This document shows positions 33,701 to 48,700 of a stretch of DNA of 64,000 nt, in pieces. A program made the translations under genes and the position numbers. Source of the DNA: Adineta steineri (taxonomy: Eukaryota; Rotifera; Eurotatoria; Adinetida; Adinetidae); assembly GCA_905250115.1 (NCBI GenBank), contig CAJNOI010000192.1, forward strand, positions 62,001-126,000. Direction: 5' to 3'. Under the pieces are notes generated by a model that worked only from the letters and a program-made list of their open reading frames with translations, had not been told where the DNA came from and ran no database searches. How positions within the stretch are numbered: the first letter of the stretch is position 1; every line of letters starts with the position of its first letter.

Positions 33701-36700
33701 AATAATATCCTCAATCAGTTTTCATAATACACTCTAAAAAAGGGTTTATCAGCAAATCTTGAAAACGACAAAGAAGGTTCGGTAATATACTTTTTGTTAA
33801 GAATGTATTTTTTTGAAAAATATTCTTTCAAACTGTAAGTCACTTAACTAAAGACAAACAGTAAGTGTTCTCTTAAAAAAAGAAGAAGTCATCATGGTTT
33901 TTGTTCATACAAGTAAATGTTCTAAATCTGATATATTGAAGTTTCTTGATTCAGACAATCGAAAATTGAATTTTAAAACTCTTCAATAGTTATATTTCGA
34001 AAAAAAACGGTACATATTTAAATAATTTATATAAGTATTTCTACGGTAACCCTTTTCATAGTTTCGAATATATTTTCTAGTTGACGATGTGTTTTTTTGT
34101 ATTTGACGGATAGATGGAGATAGTCTAACCATAATGGATAGTATTAGATAGAGATATTTGATAACGACATGTACAGTATATACAAGAATTTATCTTAAAA
34201 TATTTTTTCTCCGTTAACAGCAATAAGTTATATGGATAAACTACTAATTTCTAATAGGAGAAAATATTAAAAACTCTTCACTTACTTTGACACGTCTTCG
34301 CAGTTGTATGACAATTACCATTAGCACAATCTGTATTTACTGAGCAACTTTGAGAGAGAGCACATTTAACTGTACAGGAACCACCACAATCAATATCACC
34401 TTCATTTTGGTTCTTATTTCCATCAGTGCAAGATGGAACTAAAAAATGATGATGGATATATAATTTTTCATGAAAGTGAACTATGTTAATATTTTTCCTT
34501 GTTTACACAAAAAAAGGTTCTTCTTTTTATTACTCCTGTTTCAAAACTTAGCAGCTACTGTGTCTAATCTGTTCCAAATTCAAAAATTGTGCCATAGATA
34601 TGTTGTTCCAATGGTTTACTAAATATCTGCTAATATTCCAATACACTATACGGAACGATATTATCTGTGGATTCTCAAAGAACACTGATATCTCAATCGA
34701 AATACACACTAATTATTCACGTTAGAAAATATATATCTCTCTTAATTCAAATTGATGTACCGAAAAGCACTAGTGAGGGACGCACTCCAGAAGTCTCGCT
34801 TTTCCCCCTTTGCAAATATCTCATTCTTGTGTAGATGAACAGTATAAAAAAAGTATTTTAGAAAATATCTATCAGTAAGCAATACCAAGTCACGTCATCG
34901 CAGAGAATATGTCTACAATAAAACAAATCTTGAAGACACTCCACTTACCAACGCATTTCTTTAATGTTGTATCACAGTTGCCGTTAGCACAATCTGAGTT
35001 AGCCGCACAAATTTGATTGAGATTACATTTTGTAGCACAAGGACCAGAACAGTCAATATCAATTTCTCCTTCATTCTGATTACCATCCGTACAAGATGGC
35101 GCTAAAAAGATAAGCAACATTAAACATATTTCCAAATAGGGTGTGGATGTAGTAAAATTTTTATAATGAACAAGTTTTCTCTCCACATACATTTACTTTT
35201 GACATTTACAGTATCGTTGTCATAGAGAAGAGTCTAGTAAACATAAAACGTTTGCTTGCTTGTGTGTCTGCACGTGCTGATTGGTCGAAAAATAATGCAA
35301 GAACAAGTTAATCTGAAAAGTTGGAATCTGCCACCATTTGAGCGTGTGAATGAAGATGCGTGTTGAAGGGGAAGAGTGATAAGAACTTATAGAAATCGAG
35401 ATTTCAAAAAAAGAATTTTTTGGGGGTATTTCGTAATTCAAAGTTAAGGCAGTTCAGAAATGTGAGGACTATAAAATGATATGCTATAGTTACAGTTTAT
35501 CTCTATCAGATCTTTTATTATACATTCCAGAATGCCATGACTTGACCTGCTTGAACGAAATCATCTTCGCCAAATCATGGTATTTTGGAAAGTATAACAG
35601 CAGCTCTCATAGAGATAAACCGAAACCATAACACATCATTTTGTAGTTCACACATTTTTGAACTGCATTAGCTTTGAATTAAAGTCGCAACTTATCGTGA
35701 AGAAAAGTTTAAGAAGCATTTGAAGATGATTTGTACATCTCTGAAAAAGACGGATGTGAGCTCTATTTTATGAGACAAATTATTTGAGGAGGGTCAGGAG
35801 TAACGAGAATCAACAGAATTCGAGCTTTTCAATTGATTATAGATAGTGGAGAGATGACACGTCTACGAGAAAGACCTGGACGAATTCACAAACAAGCGTT
35901 ACTTGTGAAATAGAAAGAAACAAAAAATAACTATTATTTACCTTGACAAGTCTTCTGTGTTGTATGACAATTGCCATTAGCACAATCTGCATTTGTTGCG
36001 CACGTCTGAGTGAGGCCACATTTGGTTGAACAAGGACCACCACAATCGATATCACCTTCGCCCTCATTCTTATTTCCATCAGCACAAGATGGAGCTAGAA
36101 AATAAATATCATATTATAGACCTTTTAAATCCGTCTGGTGTAGAAAGAAATTAAGGTAAACTTCAACAAATAAATTATTACTGCGGCTTATACAGAGAGA
36201 TACTTTGAAAAAGGTGTATCCAAATTATTCAGAGCAAAAATTTCTATAAGTGAAATTATTTGGTGTATACACCTCATTTTCACAGAGAAAGTCTTGAAAA
36301 ACAATGTATTAGAGATTACTTCTTGATTATCAACTGGGAAGTATAATAGAAATGAAGTGATATTTATATGATGAAAAGACGTTAATAATATGACTACGTA
36401 CCTTGACACGTCTTCGCAGTTGTATGACAATTACCATTAGCACAATCTGTATTTACTGAGCAACTTTGAGAGAGGCCACATTTGGTTGAACAAGAACCGC
36501 CACAATCAACATCACCTTCATTTTGGTTCTTATTTCCATCAGTGCAAGATGGAGCTAAAAGAAGAGCATGATTTTACATTTCTTCAACACTAATACATCG
36601 ATAGAATCATCAATGAAAAAGACAATAAAAAGCCAAGCATAATAGAGTCCCGCAAAAAAAATATTGAAAAAAATATTTTCGTGTCTTTTTTCTCCTAGTT

Positions 36701-39700
36701 AGACGGGTTATCGATACAAAACTATATTGATCGAAAAAATCATCATATACAATTCCAATGACGGTAATCGAAAAGATACTGTCTAGAAATATCTTTAGAG
36801 GATGATTCAATTTATCAACTGTTTTTGAGCTTATATTGCCTTCGTAAGCAGAGGACCACTAGACTAGCATAATCACTAAATGATTCCTTTACATATTGAA
36901 ATATGAGCGGTATATTAATATTTCTCAATGCCGGAATCATACATGAATTCTTTAAAATCTGCGTTTTTCTAAAAATTTAAGAACACCACTGCTGTTAGAG
37001 ATGTTAATATGTTGATCGTATCTCAATATATAAACGAATCATTTAGTGATTATGCTAGTCTAGTGGTCCTCTGCTTACGAAGGCAATATAAGCTCAAAAA
37101 CAGTTGATAAATTGAATCATCCTCTAAAGATATTTCTAGACAGTATCTTTTCGATTACCGTCATTGGAATTGTATATGGTGATGTTTTTCGGTCAATATA
37201 GTTTTCTATCGATGACTCATCTACAACAAGAAAACAAACACAAAAGAATTTTCCTCAACAAAAATGGTACAAATCCAGTCGATTCACCAATATTTCATTT
37301 TGTTAGACATTCATTAGAGAGAAAAATATATCTCAGAAACGATCTATTACTAAATATTATAGAAGTATCCTATCTAACTAAATATTTCTACAATAAAACA
37401 AATCTAGAAGACACTCCACTTACCAACGCATTTCTTTAATGTTGTATCACAGTTGCCGTTAGCACAATCCGAGTTAGCCGCACAAATTTGATTGAGACCA
37501 CATTTTGTAGCACAAGGACCAGAACAGTCAATATCAATTTCTCCTTCATTCTGATTACCATCAGTACACGATGGCGCTAAAAAGATAAGCAACATTAAAC
37601 ATATTTCCAAATAAAATTGATAATCAAATAGTTCACAGTACGACTCAGTCAGTAAATCATTCGAGAACTTATTACTTACCATAAAAACCCTACAATTCTA
37701 TATTATGCAGAAAAAATCTTCTACAATGAAGAAGTTTTTTTTCTCCACATGTATTTACTTCTGACAATTCACAGTATAAAAAAAGCAAAATACAAAAAAT
37801 TTTATTTTCCTTAGAAATGTTTAACGATCACAGACACTTCAATATCTATAAAATAGAAAACAACAAAAAATAACTACTATTTACCTTGGCAAGTTTTCGA
37901 TGTGTGATCACAATTGCCATTAGCACAATCTGCATTGACTAAACATGTGCTGCCAAGACTACATTTGGTAGTGCATGGTGTACCGCAATCTATATCACCT
38001 TCATTCTGATTCTTGTTTCCATCAGTACAAGATGGAGCTGGAAAATAAATATCATATTATAGACTTTCTAAATTCGTCTGGTGTAGAAAGAAATTAAGGT
38101 AAACTTCAACAAATAAATTATTACTGCGGTTTATACAGAGAGAGATACGTTGAAAAAGGTGTATCTAGATTATTTAGAATGGAAATTTCTATAAGTGAAA
38201 TTATTTGGGACATACATCTCATTTTTACAGGGACAATCAGATACAAAATGAAATTGAGTATAGTGAGATATCTGACTATATTCATTGTCATTTTGTATCT
38301 GGATGTCTCAGAAATTGCGTGTTAATTGTGAACTGACAAATATGAGAGATGAATTGGTATTTATACAATGGAAGGACACGAATAATATTACTACGTACCT
38401 TGACAAGTTTTCGATGTGTGATCACAATTGCCGTTGGCACAATCTGTATTGACTAAACATTGTTTCCCAATAGCACATGTACTACCACATGATGTACCAC
38501 CACAATCAACATCACTTTCTAATTGATTTAAATTTCCATCATTACAAGATGGATCTAAAATTTTAAGATGAATTTACAGATTTATAATAGTAGTCATGCT
38601 ACAGAAATAAACACATCTAGATTAGGTAAAATAATGATAGAAGATTATTGAAATTACGAGTTATCTCAACTATTCGTATACAGTGTAGATATACGTGTAT
38701 ATGAGAACATTTTTCTTTATAATGAATGTAACAATCTGTTCGTAAAGTGACTATTCCAAGAATAAGAAAAGGGAAAAAAGTGTTAACTTACTTTGACATG
38801 TGTGTAATGTTGTATGACAGTTACTGTTGCTACAATCTGAATTCTGTGAACAGCTTTGACCAAGACCACATTTAAGAACACAAGGGCCAGCACAATCAAT
38901 GTCAGTTTCTGCTTGATTTTTGTTTCCATCAAAACAAGATGGGTCTAGAAAATAATCATAATTTTATACGTTTTCAATAAAAGTTATTCTAACTTCCATT
39001 GAAAGAGAAGTGACTCTTTTGAGATGTTTCATATATTAGTAGTTGTTACCTTATGTACAGAGTGTGAACTCAAAAGTGATTTGACAATTGAAAACATTCT
39101 CTCATAAGAAGAATAGGCAAGTATACTAGTTAGTTGCCAATATTTATGTAAATTATTGTCACAGTTGATCAGTTTTATAATAGAAAACGTAAGATTGAGA
39201 AGAAAAGAATAGTTTCTCATGAAAAGGAAAGAAGAAAAAATTACAAAAAAACAATCAAATCAGAGATCAATGACAATATGAAAAGAAAAATATCTATCGA
39301 ATTTCATTCAAGGGCTAAGAGACAACTATCTCAATGACGTAAACATTTGTTTAAAACAAGATGTAAAATATGTTGACATACCGACACATTTCTTTTGTGT
39401 TGTATCACAATTACCATTTGCACAATCTGCATTGACTAAGCATGTGCTGCCAAGACTACATTTGGTAGTACACGGTGTACCGCAATCGACATCACCTTCA
39501 TTTTGATTCTTGTTTCCATCATTACAGGATGGAGCTAAAAAATTATAATCAATATATCATTTCTCTGATGTAATATAAGAAAAAAATTATTTTCCTTTCT
39601 TTTCGATCATAGCCACAATAAGAAAACGTACCATTGAAGATATCGAAATTTGACGTTCTCATAACAAAGACTTTTTCTTTAAAACAAGTGAAGTACAAAG

Positions 39701-42700
39701 AAGAATTTCTTTTTTTACTTATGAGAATTAAATATCTTTCAATTTCAATAGTTATTAAAACCGTTTACTTACGTTGACAAGTTTTCAATGTGGTATGACA
39801 GTTGCCATTGGCACAATCTGTATTGACTAAACATTGTTTCCCAATAGCACATGTACTACCACAAGATGTACCACCGCAATCAACATCCGTTTCTAATTGA
39901 TTCAAATTTCCATCATTACAAGATGGATCTAAAATTTCAAGATGAATTTATACTTTTATTAAAGAATTTCTTTGAGTGAAATCAATGATAAAAAGTGACT
40001 ATATTCCATTTTAATATTGAAAATACATAGAAAAATATTTAATTAGATTTTTCTCTCAAATAAGAAGAATAATTTGTTTCAATGAATTTAATATTTATCA
40101 AACGAAAAATATTAGACAAAATGTTATTTTTACCTTGACATGTATGTAATGTGGTGTGACAGTTGTTGTTGATACAATCTGTGTTCGCTACACAAGTTTT
40201 AGTGAGAGCACATCTAGCAGAACATGGGCTACCACCACAATCAACGTCAGTCTCTTGCTGATTCTTATTGCCGTCATCACAAGATTCAGCTAAAAAATCA
40301 ATATCAATTTATATTCGATTCAAAAATACAAATAGAGTATTTGTAAAATAAAAAAAGATCTTCTTACGTAAACATTCCTTTAGTGTTGTGTGACAATTGC
40401 CATTAACACAATCTGTATTCTTTAAGCAGGCTGAATTGAGAGGACATAAGGTAGGACAGTTTCCACCGCAATCGACATCAGTTTCTAGTTGGTTCTTATT
40501 GCCATCGTTGCAAGACGGAGCTAAAATATTAAAACCAATTCAACTTTTACAATAAAATATATTTCATAAAAATCGGAGATATTATAGTGAAAAAAAGCAG
40601 CATAGTTTTGTACTTTTGAACGAAGAGAAGTACTATAAAGTAAAGATACAGTGAAATAGCGAGTAATGTCGGAGCATTTATTCATTTGTCTAATATATTG
40701 AGAACAAGAGGGAAAAGTGGATGTTCCGCTCAGTTGAGAATATCAAAAAATACAAAAATCTGAAGAAGTATTTATCAGAGAATGAATATATTGTTCTCAG
40801 AACAGAGTAACAAATAAAATAGATCCAATATTTATTTTATTGAACCGTTTCAATAATGACATAAATAAGTCGATTCTTTAGAAAATATCGAAAAAAGAAA
40901 AACTATGTATATTTCAGTATTTCTACAAAATGTTACATTCGGAAAATATTAAAAACTATTGTAAAATATACCCAAACTATACACAAATGTCATTAGAATC
41001 TCAAAAATATCAATAAGTTTATTCACAAAGAATAAAAACATAAAAATCATGTTAAAGTTATCTTCAGTTTTCCTTCATTTATAACTTTTCTAATATAGAG
41101 TTTCATGAGAAATCCTTTGCTAACTAAGACATTCGACATATTTCAAATAACTTTTGTTCAAACACTATTGCTTTTATAGATTCTCACTAATAGTTTATCG
41201 TTTTTACAATTTTTTCATTAGAGTAAAAATACTTTTCAGTTTGGAATATGCGATCGAGAAAACTCAAGGGGGAAAAAGCGAGACTTCAGTACTCTCTTTG
41301 TACTCCCATCGTACTTCATTATACTCCCAGTGTACTTCATCTATACTCCCATTGTACTCCCTTGTATTCCCGTTGTGCTTCTCTGTACTCATATCGTACT
41401 CCCGTGTACTCCCATCGTACTTCAAAAAAGTTTTGAAGTCGATGAAGTCTCGCTTTTTGCCCCTTGTTTATGAGCCTTTCCAGAAAAAACTGAGCAAAGA
41501 ACGCTAAATTCATAGGGCTTCTACTAAATATTATCGATATGAAGTTTTTTTATTAAACTTTTTATCAGAAAAATATCTAATACTACTTAAAAACTGGGTA
41601 AGTCTCAGTACACATAAGAATGCATCATAAAGATTTTTTTCTCGGTTAACAACAGAAAGTTGTCTCAATAAACTATGAATTTCTCAAACAAGAAGTCGTG
41701 ACGTACCACTACATATCTTTAATGTTGTATGACAATTGCCATTGGCACAATCTGAATTAGTTGAACAAACTTGACCAAGAGGACATTGTGTAGGACAAGG
41801 ACCACCACAATCAACATCACTTTCGCCGTGATTCGTATTGCCATCGTCACAAGATGGATCTAAAATTAACATATATATACTTTTTCGATACATTCATTTT
41901 CTATGAATGAGTGCAATGATAAATTCTTCACGACATTTCTTCTTTTCGATACATATATTAAAAAGAAGGATAGATCTTGAAAGTGTGAGTGTAGGTGTCT
42001 CTTCTTCCCCCACAACCACACCCACACTCCTCAAGATGGTACAATAAACGAAGTTTGAAAAAATCGCTACTTACCTAGACATCGCTTCAGTGTTTTATGA
42101 CAATTGCCGTTGACACAATCTCCGTTTACCGAGCACGTTTCACTCAAAATACAAGTAGCACCACAGGGACCGCCGCAATCAATGTCAGTTTCGCCTTGAT
42201 TCTTATTTCCATCATCGCAAGATGGAGCTAAAAAATGAATAAGAATTTACGTTTTTTCATTCAAGTTAAGACAAAAACTTGTTAGTTTAGTTTATTAAGG
42301 TAACTATCAATTATTATATGACGTCTTCGAAAGACAATGAGACAGCGAATTATTCAACTTATGAAGATGAAGAACTATGTGGATTTCATATGAATATATC
42401 TTATCAATTATTTTTTCGTCTCCATGACTGAATGGTTACATTATTCGATACGTACTCACAATATACTGTGTTCAAACCTCAGCACTATCAGCTATGAAAT
42501 AAATATAGACAAGTCAGTATGTGTGAGCTGCTCAAGTAATTGAGCGAGAAGAACTCTGAGTTAGGTGAATCTTCTGCTCAGAGCTACAGCTACTAATACT
42601 TTTAGAAGGATATTGGACTGATTAAAGTGTCCTCAGATATAACCCTATACTGAAAGGTAGCCGAAAGTTGAGATATTCTTCTTCTATTACTTTTCTATTC

Positions 42701-45700
42701 GAATTTTAAGCATCGAATACATTTCTATGATAATATTCTACAACAAATGAAACGAAAACATTCTCCTAAACTGAAATTATCACGGACTACTGCTCACAAC
42801 AAAACTCGTGTATAGATTAAATCTCAGATGAATATACTGTCGTGTATCTTTTATTGGTATGTAGAACAGCAGAGTCTAAGAGTCTGACAAAAATAAACCT
42901 CATGAAATTTTTATAGTTCACTGCCGTCTATTTTATGTATTGAGTTCGAAGTTGAAAATATATATTATGAAAAGATTAACAAAAACAAAATCTATTAACT
43001 TACGTTGACATGTGTTCAATGTATGATGACAATTGCCATTACTACAATCTGCATTAACTAAGCAACCTTTATTGAGATCACATTTTGCAGCGCATGTACC
43101 ACCGCAATCGACATCGGTTTCTTGATTATTTTTATTACCATCACTACATTCTGGACCTAAAAGATGAATATGAATTTTACAGATTTTAATCACTTTTCTT
43201 CTTTTTTTATAAATAAAAAATCATTGATTCCGAAATGAAAAGTCTCTTTTATATAGGCAATGGTCAAATTGAAATCATTTTTCGAAAAGATATTCAAACG
43301 TCGTTTAAGATTTCACGGAAAAGAAAATTCCTAATTTAACTATTATTTCATATGAAAGAATTCGATATCATTCTCAAAGATGAAGTAGAAATGTAAAATA
43401 AATGAGAGCACTTTTTAACATTTAGAACTACTACATATTTGAACTGAATCGAAATTGTTCGGATGTAGTGGATCGGAAGCGAATCAAGCTAAAACAATTT
43501 GGTTCAATTCTTTATTAACTTTAAAATGAAACTAATATATTATTTGAATCAAACTGATCATCAAATAATTTTCTAAAACTAATTCAGTCGAATCAAATTT
43601 TCAAGTAGCAATCAAAGTGGAACTAACAAAACTCAGTTTTATTCGTTTTTCTATTCGTAAATAAAAGCAATAAGAAACATGATAAACTCACTGTCGCATA
43701 TTTTTGCTGTGGCATGACAATTACCATTGGTACAATCGGAGTTACTTTGACAAGCTTCACCAACATTACATCTGGCAGTACATGGACTACCACCGCAATC
43801 TACATCAGTTTCTTGCTGATTTGTATTTCCATCATCACATGATGGAACTAAAAAATAAACATCAATTTACATTTTTTAACATAAATTAAATCATAGATAT
43901 ATACACATTTCAATTCAGTAGGTAAATCATCATAACGCTTTCGTTAGTTAAAATGACCTTATCGCAAATTGTTGAGAATGAGAATTATGGTAACTGTTAG
44001 GATTCATTTGAGATAATTACGTAGACGATATCAGTCATATTTACCCACTAAAGAATCCTTTCAAACGTTTCATTATTCTACTAAATGGAGCTTAAGGAAC
44101 TCTGTTCTCTAATGTGTCGACAATTTCCATATCTCAATGTTTAATCGTCAAATTTTCTATATCTCAACAATGATTACAAAAATCATTGATTAAAATATAC
44201 AAAATGTTAAACACCTTAAAACAATTTTCTGGATCAATTATTGCTCAAATGTCTCTTATTGAGTGCTACAATTTTAATAAAGGTACATATTTACTTTGAA
44301 ATTATTGGGACGATAGTTTAATCTACGTCCTAGTTAATAAATTCTATAAGATTCGACTATCCAAGAGACGAAATGACGTTAGCTGTAACCTAATTGTTAC
44401 AAATTTCATTAGTATTTGTTTTATGAGCACTAGATGACGATCTTAGAAAACTATCAAATTTGAATGTGATTCCATCTTCCCGATCATCCGAATGATCGAT
44501 CTGGATAGAAAATCTAACTATACAGCCGAATAAAACTCACGTAGTTCTACTACAAATACACATAAAAGTTTTCCAATATGTTGTTCAATGAATTTACTAC
44601 CGAACTGACTTAAATTTAGTGTTAACTTCACTGATTTGTTACAGTTAATTTTGTCACAATCCTGAGAGACTCTTCTGAAGAAAAAGTGTTGACTTACGTT
44701 CACATGTCAATAATGTGTGATGACAATTGCCATTGGCACAATCTGTGTTGACCAAACAGGTAGAATAAAGACCACATTTAACAGCACAAGGACCACCACA
44801 ATCTATATCACCTTCTTGTTCATTTTTATTACCATCATCACAAGATGGTACTAAAAAATAAACAGAAATGCACATTTCATCTTGGCAATTTATTTCGATT
44901 AATTGACTATTTAGATCGAAATTTTGTAGATGAGTATGTCTAAGACATTGTTATTCAATAAATAAAAGAGATTATCTCAATAAACTGAATAGTTATACCA
45001 CAAGAGAAACATTGACTTACATTCGCATGTGAGTTTTGTATGATGACAATTACCATTGGCACAATCTTGGTTGCTTGAGCATGTATTTCCGAGAGCACAT
45101 GTAGCACCACATACTGGACCACCACAATCAATAGAAGATTCGCCCTGATTAATATTTCCGTCATTACAAGATGGATCTGCAAAATAAATACTTTTTTTAC
45201 ATGTTTAATAATGTGTTATGTATATTGTACCATAAAAATGCGTCAAACGAACAGTTAGAGATTAAAAAATCTTCACTTACTTTGACATGTTTTGCTTGTA
45301 TGATGACAATTACCATTGGCACAATCTGAATTAACTGAACAAGCTTCACCAAGAGGACATTTCGTAGAACAAGGACCGCCACAATCAATATCTGTTTCGC
45401 CCTCATTCGTATTGCCATCGTCACAAGAATAAGCTAAAAAATAAATATTCATGCTTTTTTTTTCAGTAGGAGTTATACGAAAGAGATTAGTTTTCTTTTA
45501 GAAACATTTCACATCGATAGAATGAATTGACTTCAAGGTAACTCGCGATCATCTAGTCATTAGTAATTGTATTTCACTTTAATGAGTTTTTTTCTTAAAT
45601 TAGGTGATGAGGAGAAGTTAACTAAAGTTGTCAAAATTTGAAACGAAACAGAGATAGATAAAAACAATAGTAATCTCTAATAGAAAGAGAGAAATTATAA

Positions 45701-48700
45701 AAAAACTTCACTTACGTTGACATGTCATGCTTGTATGATGACAATTACCATTGGCACAATCACTGTTTTGTGAACAAACACTTCCGATACTACATCTAGC
45801 GGTACATGGACTACCACCGCAATCTACACCAGTTTCTTGCTGATTTGTATTTCCATCATCACAAGATGGAACTAAAAAATAAACATCAATTTATATTTTT
45901 TAACACAAGTTGTGCCTAAAAATTTAGTATTTCATCTCTATAAATTAGATTATCGATTATCTTATTACTTTTTAAGCAAAACGTCAGAAGAAAAATGTAC
46001 CGTATATACTCATACATAAGATTATCATAATTTGTGGAAGTATCTACAAAAATAGATTTAACAAAAAATCTAAAAACTTCCCGATTTTAATCACAAACAG
46101 TTTCATTGAATGTAATGAAGATCGTATTGAAATATTTATAGAATATTCATAAAGTGTATCAATGAGTAAAGAGGAGTTGTTCTATATTCTGTAGACAAAT
46201 ATACAAGTTACCTATGACTTAATCAAGTTTTCAAGTTTCCATAAAATATAATTTTATTAACAAACTTCTCAGAATAATGGATAATAGACTATTCTGAAAA
46301 ATTTTAGAAAGTTTTCAAATATCCAATACATTCATAAAATCATCCTTGATGTAACGTTTTTAATTTAATAGATTCTCTTCATGTACGAAGATTTTTCAGT
46401 GCTCAAGTGAATGAATCTTTTAAGATACGACCATCTGAAAACAATCTAGGGAGTCTTTAACAGTTCATTACTAACAATCTAAAGATTTCATACTAAATTA
46501 TTTTATCGTCGAGTATTTAATCTTCACATTATTTTAATGAGAGTTATTTATTGACGGAATAAATATTTATATAATTAAAATAAATGTTTACTTACGTTCA
46601 CATGTCTTGCTTGTATGATGACAATTACCATTTGCGCAATCTGCGTTCACTAAGCAAGTGCTATGGATCGAACATTTGGTAATACAAGGACCACCACAAT
46701 CAATATCACCTTCTAATTCATTTATATTTCCATCGTCACAAGATGGATCTAAAAATCAACATCGATTTACACTTTTTCAATAGAAATTCTTTCAAAGTCT
46801 TTATCATTGCTCTTCATTTAATAAATATGACAAACAAAAACATGAAGCTTATCTCAAAAGTATCCATATTTAGTACTTTAACTATAGAGAAAAGTATCAA
46901 ATAAGAATTTTTCTGATGTAGTCTCAAAGATTGTTTGAGTAAATCAAGTATTTTTGTCAGATGAAACAAATTCGAAACATCAGTCTTTGCTTACTTTGAC
47001 ATGTCATGCTTGTATGATGACAATTACCATTGGCACAATCACTGTTTTGTGAACAAACACTTCCGATACCACATTTAGCGGTACATGGACTACCGCCACA
47101 ATCTACATCTGTTTCTTGCTGATTTTTATTTCCATCATCACACGATGGCTCTGAAAAATAAACACAGATTGATAAATTTAGAGTACAAATTAAAATTTAG
47201 AGAAAGTTTTATTGACAGATTTATTTTTCTCAAGAATAGAATATAGACGATGTGTGTATCTCAGTAGTTTCTTTTTGGTAATAAAGAAGAAAATAGTTTG
47301 ATTGAAAATTATATATTCCTATTTGGAATGATTAAAAAAAAATATTCTTATCTACCTTGACATGTTTTCAATGTATTATGGCAATTGCCATTGGCACAAT
47401 CAGAGTTAGTTAAACAAGGTTGATTCAAACCACATCGAGCTGTACATATGTTGCCACCACAATCAATCGCAGATTCATCTTGATTCGTATTTCCATCAGA
47501 ACACGATGGTGCTAGAAATATATTAATAGAAATCGTAAAATAAAATTGTATGATAAAGGATGACATTGAAAGGTTTTGATCTACCTGCACATATTTTGAG
47601 TAGTTGATGACAATTTCCATTTTGACAGTCCGAGTTTATATTGCAAGTTTGACCGATATTACATAAGAGGTTACATGATGAGCCACCACAATCAACATCG
47701 GATTCTCCATCATTCTTGTTTCCATCGGGACAAGATGGCGCTAAAAATTAAATATCAATTTAGAATTCAAAATATAAATTGTGTTAAAATAAGGACATTT
47801 TACTTTTTATTCAAGTAATAGAGCAAAATGAGCAACAATGATTCTTTCTCCTAAACTAAGCTTTTAGTAAATGAATTGTTATCTACGAAAATTGTTCATT
47901 AATATGTGTATCATATCGAGGAAAATCTTTCGTTTCTGTTTAAATAAGAACAAATAAACGTATAGATCGATAAGAAACGAATTAACAAAATATTTTTATT
48001 GTTTTCAATAACAAAATCGGCATGTTTATAAAAATGAAAATTCTTTTATTGAATTAACCTAAATTAGATTTGCCAACATGTCGAGAATGCTGTGAAGAAA
48101 GAAAAAGATTTCACACGCTTATTAAACGTTCTGTATTATATAGAATATGAGTGCATAGATTTTTCTTGTGTTGACCCAGTAAAATAATCGTAAAAACTAC
48201 ATAAAGCTCGGAGAATTTTCTTGAAAAAAACAAATTCGACGATACTCTATTAATTTAAAGTCGAATCTAATCAATTAAGTGCAATTTCAATTAATCTGTG
48301 AGTTTTACGTCTGGCAATAATAAAAATATAGCAAAAGCGAAAATGTCTGACTGAACCTGATATTTCTACTTGGAAAAATGTTAATAAAGCATTTTGATTT
48401 ACCTTGACATGTTTTTTGTGTGTAGTGACAATTACCATTGGCACAATCCGAGTTCTGTGAACAACTGGAACCGATACCGCATCGCATTTCACATGTACTA
48501 CCACCGCAATCAATACCTGTTTCATCCAGATTCTTATTTCCATCAGAACAAGATGGTACTACAATAGAATATTGAAATCAATCGAGATCATATTGTGTAA
48601 TCGCTTAATTAATACGATTCAAATTTTAAATGTAAATAATAGAGATAATTTAGATCACAATGTCGGAATATTTCCTATGAATAAGTCAGACCTAACATAG

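Larger units (their letters stand above)
34286..42227 (-). repeat. Cys-rich exon array, middle (repeats 16-29)
   Basis: Exons in coding order: 42075..42227, 41707..41859, 40368..40520, 40134..40289, 39773..39928, 39382..39534, 38792..38944, 38399..38554, 37885..38037, 37424..37576, 36402..36554, 35942..36094, 34949..35101, 34286..34438. Four or more show a replaced second Gly of DCGG: DCGT (37885 and 39382), DCAG (38792), DCSG (34949 and 37424). These pairs are each other's closest relatives, showing duplication after the change. Exons at 34286 and 36402 share NEGDI/VDCGGSC. Several introns are also duplicated (see findings). Confidence 0.85.

Noticed and set aside
35837-36085. Alternative-frame ORFs over array exons (also at 44,955, 45,197 and 48,271)
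   Set aside because: Shadow frames of the Cys-rich exons. Only the phase 1-1 frame keeps the cysteine pattern in all 40 copies.
41265-41466. Possible transposase-bearing element
   Set aside because: The interior is only a short tandem array; there is no coding capacity, so it is listed as non-autonomous.
41154-41507. 117-codon plus-strand Ser/Tyr-rich frame
   Set aside because: It is the translation of the TACTCCC minisatellite inside the TIR element.
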